NCBI GenBank assembly: GCA_050117725.1
Contig: JASFME010000053.1
Coordinates: forward strand, 1 to 11,334
Reading direction: 5' to 3'
Origin: JASFJH01 sp050117725
GTDB taxonomy: Bacteria > Pseudomonadota > Gammaproteobacteria > AKS1
DNA: 11,334 nt
Below, in pieces: positions 1 to 6,204 of this stretch. The first letter of the stretch is position 1. Each line of letters starts with the position of its first letter. A model generated the notes under the pieces. It searched no databases. It was not told where the DNA came from and saw only the letters and a program-made list of their open reading frames with translations. Position numbers and translations under genes: made by a program.

Positions 1-210
1 TGTGGTGTCGATTGCACTTTTTGGAACGAAAGAACGATCGGGATCAGGGCTATCACTGCTCGCTTGTTCGTCTACAGCGGGGCTGTTTTGCGCACGGGAA
101 GACACAGGTTCAGGCACCTCTTCCTCAAAGCGCTGATTGTTCGTGAAAATCACGAGAAAAATGGCGACCAGAATAACAAGGACAACAATGATCTTATGTC
201 GGCTATCCAT
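1..210 (-). CDS. N-terminal part of a membrane-anchored protein of unknown function (runs off the left edge)
   Basis: An open frame of 70 codons starts at an ATG (210-208) and continues past base 1 with no stop. A good SD (GGAGG on the minus strand, 7 nt before the ATG) decides the start. The protein begins MDSRHKIIVVLVILVAIFLV. Residues 1-5 are short and basic, about 7-24 form one hydrophobic membrane helix, and from about residue 29 the chain is acidic, proline- and serine-rich (EEEVPEPVSS onward), as in a flexible linker. The layout suggests a single-pass inner-membrane protein with its C-terminal part in the periplasm. No domain is visible in the part present, so no function is proposed. 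It lies on the same strand as the c-di-GMP gene but about 450 bases beyond that gene's stop, so co-transcription is uncertain. Confidence 0.75.
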   Translation of the reverse strand, partial: MDSRHKIIVVLVILVAIFLVIFTNNQRFEEEVPEPVSSRAQNSPAVDEQASSDSPDPDRSFVPKSAIDTT

Positions 211-306
211 GAACAGACCTCCAGTGTGGCCTCATTCGAAATCGCGCGAACAAACCACCTCTTTGCAATTGCAGAATAACAAATTATCGTTTCCAACGTC
301 CTCGGA

Positions 307-468
307 ATGACCTGTCAGTACCCCTGTAAAAGGTGTTTAAACCCGTGCCGCAGGGTGTGTTGTTTGTTTGGCAGGCTTTGTGATATATCAATCGTCATGG
401 TGAAATCCTCAACCAGCACCCCCGATATGGAACATGACAATGATGATAATATTTTTTCATTGAGGTAA
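307..468 (+). CDS. Candidate 53-residue cysteine-rich small protein
   Basis: The frame reads ATG at 307 to TAA at 466-468. The first 25 residues hold seven cysteines (3, 7, 10, 14, 18, 19, 25; spacing C-x3-C-x2-C-x3-C-x3-CC-x5-C) plus five basic residues. The C-terminal half is acidic and polar (DMEHDNDDN). Such a head could bind metal or form disulfides, but I do not recognise a family. Against it, there is no properly spaced SD (GGA directly abuts the ATG) and the cysteines come from a TGT-rich tract. A weak promoter-like pair, TTGCAA (263-268) and TATCGT (285-290) with a 16 bp spacer, lies upstream. An internal ATG at 397 would give a 23-residue product without the cysteines. It may be a chance ORF. 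Confidence 0.2.
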   Translation: MTCQYPCKRCLNPCRRVCCLFGRLCDISIVMVKSSTSTPDMEHDNDDNIFSLR

Positions 469-472
469 ATCC

Positions 473-498
473 GGCTATGGCTGCTCGCAGGCCATGCC
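473..498. repeat. Strong bulged hairpin in the intergenic stretch
   Basis: GGC (473-475) pairs with GCC (496-498), ATGG (477-480) with CCAT (492-495), and CTG (481-483) with CAG (488-490). This closes a four-base loop, CTCG. Single-base bulges sit at 476 and 491. That gives ten pairs, mostly GC. No T-run follows on either strand, so it is not a standard intrinsic terminator. It lies 160 bases past the stop of the c-di-GMP gene and could mark the 3' end of that transcript, but this is inference. Confidence 0.4.
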
Positions 499-585
499 AG
501 CTATTCACCGGAATTGCCACGTAAACTTGTGGTTGCCTGCCTTATTTTAAGGTTTTGGATAACGCGTAGATCCAGGAGATGTGTT

Positions 586-786
586 ATGGAAGGATTCCAA
601 ACACCACATGTTGTGCGCTGGACTGCATGCGCATGCTGTTCGCGCTGTTACCACTGGCTAGCCGATCTCTTCGGGAGACACTGGTCTGCTGTACAGGTAA
701 CCCTGCACTGCATCACATCCATAGCTGCGCAGCTGTTCAAGCTGCTCGGGGGTCTCCACACCCTCGGCAACCACCTTGAGCCGTAG
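586..786 (+). CDS. Candidate 66-residue small ORF, antisense to the 3' end of the c-di-GMP gene
   Basis: An ATG at 586 is preceded by a near-ideal SD (AGGAG at 574-578, 7 nt spacing) and opens 66 codons to a TAG at 784-786. The product starts MEGFQTPHVVRWTACACCSR and contains a CxCCxxC cluster (residues 15-20). From base 658 onward the frame is antisense to the EAL-domain coding sequence, so most of the sequence is constrained by that gene. No family is recognised and no good promoter is seen. It could be a real antisense small protein, but chance is more likely. Confidence 0.18.
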   Translation: MEGFQTPHVVRWTACACCSRCYHWLADLFGRHWSAVQVTLHCITSIAAQLFKLLGGLHTLGNHLEP

Positions 787-3543
787 TGTGTGCGCCATAG
801 CGATAATGGCGTCAACGATGGCCGCATTATCAACATCACTGATGATATCCTGTACGAAACTGCGGTCGATCTTCAATGTGTCAATGGGAAAACGCTTGAG
901 CCGCTCTAATGACGAGTGTCCTGTACCAAAATCATCGATGGCAACATGGATGCCCAGCGACCTCAGTGCCTCAAGGAACATGCTACCGGCTTCAATATCT
1001 TCCATAATAGTGTGTTCGGTGATCTCCAGCCCCACATGGCTGGCATCCAGGTCCGCATCCTCGAGAATACGAGACAGGCTGGCCACGAAGTTCTTGTCCA
1101 GAAGCTGGCGCGCTGAAATGTTCACCATCACGCGTTGGGGCACTGTGTCACGGCCACTATCTTGCCAGGCCTTGCATTGGGCGCAGGCCGTGCGCAACAC
1201 CCATTCGCCCGCTGCCTTGATCAGCCCGGAGTCCTCCAGTACCGGGATGAACTCGTCGGGAAAAACCAGGCCGCGCTCGGGGTGCTGCCAGCGCAGCAAT
1301 GCTTCCACGCTGATTGTCCTGCCGCTTTCCAGATCCACGATAGGCTGGTAGTGGAGCACGAACTCTTCTTGCTCAATCGCCCGACGCAGTTCTGTCACCA
1401 GTGCCAGTCGTCGCGCCAGCCGCTCCGTCATATCTTTCGAGTAGAACTGGTAACTGTTGCGGCCCAGATCCTTGGCGTGATACATGGCCGTGTCCGCATC
1501 CTTGATCAGGTTCTCCGCATCCTGGGCATCAAGCGGGTACACACTTATGCCGATTGACGTGGTAATACTGATATCCTGCCCATTCACCTCGAAAGGACGG
1601 CTGAACAGGTTGTGCAGTTTGCCTGCAACATATGTCACGTCGTCAATCCTGTTGACACCTTCGAGGATAGCCGTGAACTCGTCGCCACCAAGCCGGGCCA
1701 CGGTATCGCTCGCACGCAGGGTTTCCCCAAGCCGTCCTGCCACTGCCTTCAACAACTGATCGCCGGCCTGATGACCCAGGGTATCATTGATTGCCTTGAA
1801 CTTGTCGAGATCCAGGAACAACAGCGCCACCAGTGTTCCGTTACGCTTCGCCTGGGCCAGCGTATGCTCCAGGCGATCGCGGAACAGGGCACGATTGGGT
1901 AGCCCGGTCAGTGTATCGCGTTCGGCCTGATACTGTAGCCGCTCAATCATGGCCTTGCGCTCACTAATGTCAGCAATCAAGGCCGTAAACAGGTGTTTAC
2001 CTCCCATTACGGTCTCGCTGATCTTGACAGCAACGGGGACGAGACTTCCATCCTTGCGCTTTGCCTCAAACTCGCGTTCAGCACCGCCAGCCTCTGCCCA
2101 GGCGTGCCAGCGATGATGGGTGAAAATATTGTATTCCTCCTCCTTGCCGCTCTGTGGCATCAACATGGATACCTGAGCCCCTGTTGTCTCGCCAGCGCGA
2201 TAACCGAACAGTGTTTCGGCTGCATTATTGAATGTCTCGATAACACCGTCTTGATCGAAGATAATGATGGCTTCACCGGCGTTATCCAGGATATTTTCCA
2301 GCCGTTCTTGACGTGTGTAGACCTGGTAACGCATTTCCCTGAAGGCCTCGGTGAGATCATTGATTTCGCTCGCTGTGGCATTCAGGGCCAACACTCCCGA
2401 CTCCCCACGGGCCTCGGCTTTCAGTGCACGGGAAACATGCGCGATGGGTTCCAGGATGGACACACGAATAAAGAGATAACCTGCAGTAATAATCAGGGCA
2501 ACCCCGATGACAAGCAACAGGATAAAATCCGACAACCGTGTTGCCGTGCCCGCCACCTCTGTGATGCCCTTGCTTGACGCGGCCTGCTGCAGGCTCTGCA
2601 GGCTCGTCAGGTATTTACGAATATTATCGAAGCGGGGACCAATCTTCTTTGCGAGCATGGGCAGGTCAGCACGCCATGCCTCCGATTGCATGACCACGAC
2701 AACATCCTTGTGGGCTTCCAGCCATGAGGCATGCAGTCGGCGCATGTCGGCCAGTGACTCGCTTTGCTGAAAGCCCAGCTGCCCCTTCTCATCCAGCGTC
2801 GAAAACCGGTCGAGGAGTATTTGTGCAGTTTCGCCGTACTCCTCGACGTTGGCCGTGCGCGCAGCCATCGCAACTTGCTGGTCGGTGGCAAAGATGCCGA
2901 AACGATTGGCCACATAGAGCCGGAACTCCGAGGTCATCTGGCTCCAGATATGGCGGAGCTCAACGAGTAGTTCATAGATCTCTTGCTGGGCCGGTTCGGC
3001 ACGCAGCTCCCTGGACTCCTCTATGGCAAGGTTGACGGCAGTAGCAAATGCCATGTTGTCGGGCAGCTGTCGCTCCAGCATGACCTGCATGGCCGGGAAC
3101 CATTCAACCTCGGACAAACGAATGGTAATGAGGCGTTCCACTTCTTTGGACAAGCGCTCGCTGTCAGTGACTAGCTGGTGTCCCAGATCCTCTGCGGCCG
3201 GCGTCGTCTTGACCCAGCTGGTGCGTAGCAGCTCTAGTATGGCAATATCCAGTCGGCTCTGGGCGACCTCAATGGTTGCACGGTTAAGGTCGTCCGGTTG
3301 TATGACAAAGCGCTGCACACGTGTTTCGAAGTCGTGGACGTTTCCCAGTGCCGTGTCAATGACTGCGGCGGCCTCTTCCCGTTGCTGGATCTCCGCAATA
3401 TGCGCCCTGGTGACCTGTTGCACTACAATCCGGCCAATCACCGCTATGGCTGCCAGGATCAGACACAAGCCCAGTGTGGTATACAGGTAGCGCCCGCGCA
3501 GGCTAGCGAAGCCGGGTAGAGACGGCAGTTTCAGGCGATACAT
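658..3543 (-). CDS. Membrane-bound PAS-GGDEF-EAL c-di-GMP cyclase/phosphodiesterase
   Basis: This is a 961-residue inner-membrane signalling protein that should make and/or degrade cyclic di-GMP. Order: first membrane helix about 22-40; a periplasmic, apparently all-helical region about 41-338 (possibly tandem four-helix bundles); second membrane helix about 338-360; HAMP-like linker about 360-412; PAS about 413-530 (ends ALIADISERK); GGDEF about 540-700; EAL about 715-961. The cyclase signature GGDEF is intact (619-623), with the inhibitory RxxD site RASD (610-613) five residues before it. The EAL side keeps EALLRW (747-752), Asn808, Glu843 (ITEH), DDFGTG (870-875), Lys891, EGVE (927-930) and QGYL (947-950), so both activities look possible. 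The start chosen is the ATG at 3543, 6 nt after AAAGGG; an adjacent ATG (3546) and a TTG far upstream (3651) are also in frame. It is divergent from the PEP-utilising gene, and a 14-codon upstream ORF touches its start. Which activity dominates cannot be read from sequence. Confidence 0.95.
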   Translation of the reverse strand: MYRLKLPSLPGFASLRGRYLYTTLGLCLILAAIAVIGRIVVQQVTRAHIAEIQQREEAAAVIDTALGNVHDFETRVQRFVIQPDDLNRATIEVAQSRLDIAILELLRTSWVKTTPAAEDLGHQLVTDSERLSKEVERLITIRLSEVEWFPAMQVMLERQLPDNMAFATAVNLAIEESRELRAEPAQQEIYELLVELRHIWSQMTSEFRLYVANRFGIFATDQQVAMAARTANVEEYGETAQILLDRFSTLDEKGQLGFQQSESLADMRRLHASWLEAHKDVVVVMQSEAWRADLPMLAKKIGPRFDNIRKYLTSLQSLQQAASSKGITEVAGTATRLSDFILLLVIGVALIITAGYLFIRVSILEPIAHVSRALKAEARGESGVLALNATASEINDLTEAFREMRYQVYTRQERLENILDNAGEAIIIFDQDGVIETFNNAAETLFGYRAGETTGAQVSMLMPQSGKEEEYNIFTHHRWHAWAEAGGAEREFEAKRKDGSLVPVAVKISETVMGGKHLFTALIADISERKAMIERLQYQAERDTLTGLPNRALFRDRLEHTLAQAKRNGTLVALLFLDLDKFKAINDTLGHQAGDQLLKAVAGRLGETLRASDTVARLGGDEFTAILEGVNRIDDVTYVAGKLHNLFSRPFEVNGQDISITTSIGISVYPLDAQDAENLIKDADTAMYHAKDLGRNSYQFYSKDMTERLARRLALVTELRRAIEQEEFVLHYQPIVDLESGRTISVEALLRWQHPERGLVFPDEFIPVLEDSGLIKAAGEWVLRTACAQCKAWQDSGRDTVPQRVMVNISARQLLDKNFVASLSRILEDADLDASHVGLEITEHTIMEDIEAGSMFLEALRSLGIHVAIDDFGTGHSSLERLKRFPIDTLKIDRSFVQDIISDVDNAAIVDAIIAMAHTLRLKVVAEGVETPEQLEQLRSYGCDAVQGYLYSRPVSPEEIG

Positions 3544-3545
3544 CA

Positions 3546-3590
3546 TCAACCCTTTGAAGCGGCTGGCTCGTAGCGACTTGGTGCTCTCAT
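3546..3590 (-). CDS. Candidate 14-residue upstream ORF coupled to the c-di-GMP gene
   Basis: ATG (3590-3588) follows a G-run, GGGGGG, with a 4 nt gap and encodes MRAPSRYEPAASKG. Its TGA (3548-3546) shares its last base with an in-frame ATG of the c-di-GMP gene (TGATG), and a second in-frame ATG follows at once. Such overlaps often couple translation by re-initiation. The downstream AAAGGG SD lies inside the upstream ORF, so ribosomes reading the short ORF would cross it. The peptide resembles no known leader I can name. The geometry is clear, but its use is inference. Confidence 0.35.
   Translation of the reverse strand: MRAPSRYEPAASKG
3550..3555 (-). promoter_or_regulatory. Ribosome binding site that decides the c-di-GMP gene start
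   Basis: AAAGGG on the minus strand lies 3 nt before the first and 6 nt before the second of two consecutive in-frame ATG codons. The spacing favours the second (3543). This makes the TTG at 3651 an unlikely start: it would add 36 residues before the first membrane helix. Confidence 0.55.
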
Positions 3591-3645
3591 GATTCCCCCC
3601 AGAACTGCACAGCCACTGCCGGAACAGCAGCGTAAAAACTATACC

Positions 3646-3672
3646 TTGCAAAAATTATCGTCCTTCTATAAT
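3646..3672 (+). promoter_or_regulatory. Sigma-70-like promoter for the PEP-utilising gene
   Basis: TTGCAA (3646-3651) and a consensus TATAAT (3667-3672) are separated by 15 bp, slightly short of the preferred 17. Transcription would begin near 3679, about 200 bases before the PEP-utilising gene, leaving a long leader that contains a 43-codon ORF. It is the best promoter-like sequence in this divergent region. No equally good match was seen for the c-di-GMP gene on the other strand. Confidence 0.4.
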
Positions 3673-3705
3673 AGACTATCCAGCAGCACGCGTGAGAATA
3701 AATGC

Positions 3706-3837
3706 ATGACCCAAGTAATCAACATGAAAGGAACAGGCCTGCCAAAATCCCAAGATGTTGATTTGGTTGGCTCACGGTGTTTAGAAAAAGACAAACCCGG
3801 CTCCCATACGCACAACTGGCTGCGTTTTCAGACTTGA
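3706..3837 (+). CDS. Candidate 43-residue leader ORF before the PEP-utilising gene
   Basis: An ATG at 3706 opens 43 codons, starting MTQVINMKGTGLPKSQDVDL and ending at a TGA at 3835-3837, 38 bases before the next gene. It lies downstream of the promoter-like pair at 3646-3672, so it would be in the leader of that transcript. The SD is weak (GAG, 9 nt before the ATG). The peptide is basic and hydrophilic with no membrane segment, and I recognise no family. It may be a small protein, a leader peptide or chance. Confidence 0.25.
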   Translation: MTQVINMKGTGLPKSQDVDLVGSRCLEKDKPGSHTHNWLRFQT

Positions 3838-3875
3838 TATACCCTGTTGTTCAGCTGGTCAATTGAGCCGTGAAC

Positions 3876-5180
3876 ATGGATATCGATCTGGAAGGCATCA
3901 CAGTCTGGCCGTTTGTGCCTGGTCGCGTTTATGGTGTCGTCCAGCATGGTCCCGTTGCAACATCCAGCGATGCCATCCTGCTCGTGACACAGGATCAGCT
4001 CAACGATATCTCCGGCTCCCCCGCGGCCATTCTCATCATCGATGCTGCGCCCTTTTCCCATGCCGTGATTCGTGCCCTCGGCCGGGGTATTCCAGTAGCC
4101 ATGCTCGAGGCAGAACAGTCAACATCGCTTGCCGAGGACATGGCTATCATTCTCGATACAGAACAAGGTGTAATCTCGATCGCATCGCCGGGAACATCGT
4201 TTACAGCCCGCCGACCTGCAATGAGCACCGCGTGTGGCGTTCCCTTCATGAGCCGCGACGGCCAGCCGGTTGAACTCTGCGCCAGTGCGGGGAACATCGA
4301 CAGCGCCATACGTGCAGTACAGGCAGGTGCCACGGCCATCGGGCTCCTGCGTTCCGAGTACCTGATCCCCCCGGCCGGTGTCGTCCCGGATACAGCGTTT
4401 TTTCAGCAAACCCTGGAGCAGATTATGGAAGCCGCAAGGCCGTTGCCCATGACCATCCGTCTGTTGGACTTTGTCCCCGACAAACTCCATGACTGGATAC
4501 CACCGACCAGTGGCGCGAACAATATGCTGGGGATGCGCGGCACGCGCCTGTATGAAACAGCCGCGGTATACCGTGTGTTGCAGGCAGAACTACAGGCAAT
4601 CGCTGCACTGTCCTCGCGCTATGCCCTGCAAGTCATGTTGCCATCAGGCAGTACACTGGCAGGTTTTCGGCACTGGCGTGACAAACTCCATGCCATGTTA
4701 CCCGCCAGTGTGCCGATCGGTGTGATGCTGGAGACACCAGCAACTGCGCTCGACATCGAGCGCTGGTTGCAACAGGCCGACTTCGTCGGCATCGGTTGCA
4801 ATGACATGATGCAATGCCTGTTCGGCGCCGAACGCGAATTGCCAGAAGTCAGGCATCTGCTCGATCCGTATTGCCCTTCCCTGTTCCGCTTCTTCCGCCT
4901 CATGGCCGACAACGCTGGCGAAAAACTAAAACGCATTCAGTTGTGTGGCCTGCTGCCACAGGTGCAGGGTGTATTGCCGGTATTGCTCGGGTTAGGCTAC
5001 CGGCGCTTTTCCGGTGAACCGGTGCTGATACCGCCGCTGGCCGTCACTGTGAATAGCCAGACTATGCACGACTGCCAGACGCTTGCCTCACAGGTGTGTA
5101 CGGCAATGGACAGCGCACAGGTTCGTCGCTTGCTGGGGGTTGCGCAGGGCACGGGCTGGGGTCTTGCTACCACAGCATAA
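3876..5180 (+). CDS. Enzyme I-like PEP-utilising protein without the HPr-docking domain
   Basis: This is a 434-residue cytoplasmic protein built like PTS enzyme I, which takes the phosphoryl group of phosphoenolpyruvate onto a histidine. Residues about 8-115 form the swivelling phosphohistidine domain, with His62 in FSHAVIRA. Residues about 130-395 are the PEP-binding barrel. Enzyme I landmarks retained are Arg159 (GLLRSEYL), Arg195 (TIRLLD), Asp202-Lys203, Arg221 (GMRGTRL), Glu286 (VMLETPA), Asn309-Asp310 (GCNDMMQ), Arg320 and the proton-donor Cys357 (LCGLL). Enzyme I is normally about 575 residues. Here the helical HPr-binding insertion between the first strand (ITVWPFVPGRVYG) and the phosphohistidine core is missing, and there is no ATP-binding domain as in PEP synthase or PPDK. 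The protein looks catalytically complete but its acceptor is unknown. The ATG at 3876 is preferred (GAG 8 nt upstream); a GTG at 3870 is possible. It is not certain to belong to a sugar or nitrogen PTS. Confidence 0.85.
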   Translation: MDIDLEGITVWPFVPGRVYGVVQHGPVATSSDAILLVTQDQLNDISGSPAAILIIDAAPFSHAVIRALGRGIPVAMLEAEQSTSLAEDMAIILDTEQGVISIASPGTSFTARRPAMSTACGVPFMSRDGQPVELCASAGNIDSAIRAVQAGATAIGLLRSEYLIPPAGVVPDTAFFQQTLEQIMEAARPLPMTIRLLDFVPDKLHDWIPPTSGANNMLGMRGTRLYETAAVYRVLQAELQAIAALSSRYALQVMLPSGSTLAGFRHWRDKLHAMLPASVPIGVMLETPATALDIERWLQQADFVGIGCNDMMQCLFGAERELPEVRHLLDPYCPSLFRFFRLMADNAGEKLKRIQLCGLLPQVQGVLPVLLGLGYRRFSGEPVLIPPLAVTVNSQTMHDCQTLASQVCTAMDSAQVRRLLGVAQGTGWGLATTA

Positions 5181-5200
5181 TAAGCCAGCAAGAAAATATA

Positions 5201-5226
5201 AAAGGAGTCGACCAGCTCCATTTTTA
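5201..5226. terminator. Small bidirectional intrinsic terminator between convergent genes
   Basis: GGAGT (5204-5208) pairs with GCTCC (5215-5219), including one G-T pair, around a six-base loop. It is flanked by an A-rich run on the left and ATTTTTAT on the right. Read on either strand, this gives a hairpin followed by a T-rich tail. It sits between the stop of the PEP-utilising gene (5180) and the stop of the binding-protein gene (5250) and could end both transcripts. The stem is short, so efficiency is uncertain. Confidence 0.5.
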
Positions 5227-5249
5227 TACTTGATACAAAACCATCTTGC

Positions 5250-6101
5250 CTATTCGTGGAACCCCCACACCGAACGCAACAGCTTTTCCAGGCCCTTGTA
5301 TTCACGATTCCTGGCCGTCACAAAGCTCTTGCTGCGAAACCGTTCCAGAACAGGTTTGGGACCGTCCTTGCCTTCGCTGTTCACGAGCGCCTCGGCGATC
5401 TTGTCACGCGTTGCAGCATCCACGCGCTTCGAGACGGTAAATGTGCGCGGCGGCAGGGGCTGCTTGCCGGTCGAGTACAATACCCGCAGGCCCTTCGTTT
5501 TGCCCTTCTTGCTCCACTTGCCCCAGAACTTGGTCGGGATGATCGCGGCGACGCCCTTGCCTGTCTGCAGGCAGGACACGGCATCCTTGAAACTGGGTGA
5601 TGAAACCAGGACAGGCTGACGTACCGGGTTATCGAACTGATCAAGCACTGACAATGTGGCCAGGTTGGGTGAATTCACCGCACAGACCTTTTTCCCAATA
5701 AGTTGCTTCATATCGGTTATCGGCCCGCCGTCCTTTACGATGGCAACAAACACGAGTTCGCCCGGCAATCTTGCCACCGGGGTATCACCAAGCTTTTTCA
5801 TCCGCCAGCCAACGAAATGTGGACCGTCAAAAATAATATCGTACTCACCCTTGCGCATCTTGCTCGTATACTCGAGGAAGTTACGCGCTGGCACGAGTTT
5901 GACTTCTTTGCCGGTTGCCTTGCTCAGATAGTCGCCAAGTGGGCCATATAACTTCTCTGTTTGTTCGACAGACTGGGTTGGTGCCGTTGTAAAGATAATG
6001 GGTTCATCCGTAGCGGCATTGACGAAACCCGGTAACAGTATAAGGGCGAAGCCAATCACCCCCACTGCGCCCCTTGCCAGGGCATTAACTGGAAACTGCA
6101 T
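5250..6101 (-). CDS. PhnD-like periplasmic substrate-binding protein (orphan)
   Basis: This 283-residue exported protein belongs to the phosphate/phosphite/phosphonate ABC binding-protein family (PhnD-like). An N-terminal signal peptide (hydrophobic about 12-28, likely cleavage after VNA near residue 29) is followed by the family-like start IIFTTAPTQSVEQTEKLYGP and by YDIIFDGPHFVGWRMKKLG in the first lobe. Then come KKVCAVNSPNLATL and SFKDAVSCLQTGKGVAAIIP, typical of the second-lobe hinge region. The ATG at 6101 is supported by a purine-rich SD (AAGGAAAGGG, 7 nt before the ATG). No permease or ATPase gene lies beside it: its neighbours are the convergent enzyme I-like gene and the divergent efflux operon. 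It may serve a transporter encoded elsewhere or act as a periplasmic ligand sensor. The ligand cannot be read from the sequence; relatives bind phosphonates, phosphite and other small anions or organics. Confidence 0.82.
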   Translation of the reverse strand: MQFPVNALARGAVGVIGFALILLPGFVNAATDEPIIFTTAPTQSVEQTEKLYGPLGDYLSKATGKEVKLVPARNFLEYTSKMRKGEYDIIFDGPHFVGWRMKKLGDTPVARLPGELVFVAIVKDGGPITDMKQLIGKKVCAVNSPNLATLSVLDQFDNPVRQPVLVSSPSFKDAVSCLQTGKGVAAIIPTKFWGKWSKKGKTKGLRVLYSTGKQPLPPRTFTVSKRVDAATRDKIAEALVNSEGKDGPKPVLERFRSKSFVTARNREYKGLEKLLRSVWGFHE

Positions 6102-6204
6102 TACTGATCCCTTTCCTTAAGATATATTTGTTGTTATGTGTCGCCTGCGCTCGAGGGCAGACTCGTCACCCTGCCGATAATGGCAAAATCCTATCAGCAC
6201 TTAG

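Larger units (their letters stand above)
211..657. other. Intergenic stretch with hairpins and two marginal small ORFs
   Basis: No conventional gene is recognised here. The stretch lies between the start of the left-edge membrane protein and the stop of the c-di-GMP gene, both on the minus strand. It holds a cysteine-rich ORF (307-468), a strong hairpin (473-498), the start of another small ORF with a good SD (586), an AT-rich inverted repeat CAATGA/TCATTG (438-443 with 457-462) and a 12-base palindrome, GCATGCGCATGC (625-636). No clear T-tailed terminator follows the c-di-GMP gene on the minus strand. I found no promoter for the left-edge gene close to sigma-70 consensus. Confidence 0.6.

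Noticed and set aside
341..368. Possible plus-strand terminator: ACCC/GGGT hairpin followed by a T-rich tract
   Set aside because: The stem is short with a bulge, the T tract is interrupted by G, and no plus-strand gene ends before it.
438..462. AT-rich inverted repeat CAATGA/TCATTG as a terminator
   Set aside because: It has a 13-base loop and a weak AT stem; the T-run lies inside the loop rather than after the stem.
625..636. GCATGCGCATGC palindrome as an operator
   Set aside because: It is an alternating self-complementary word with no promoter beside it, so I have no support beyond the symmetry.
1993..2577. A 194-codon plus-strand frame inside the c-di-GMP gene
   Set aside because: It is antisense to the PAS/HAMP coding region, has no SD or domain, and is explained by the bias of the real frame.
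3544..3651. TTG at 3651 as start of the c-di-GMP protein, adding 36 residues
   Set aside because: A rare start codon with no SD. The extension lies before the membrane helix and resembles no signal sequence, while the ATG at 3543 has a spaced AAAGGG.
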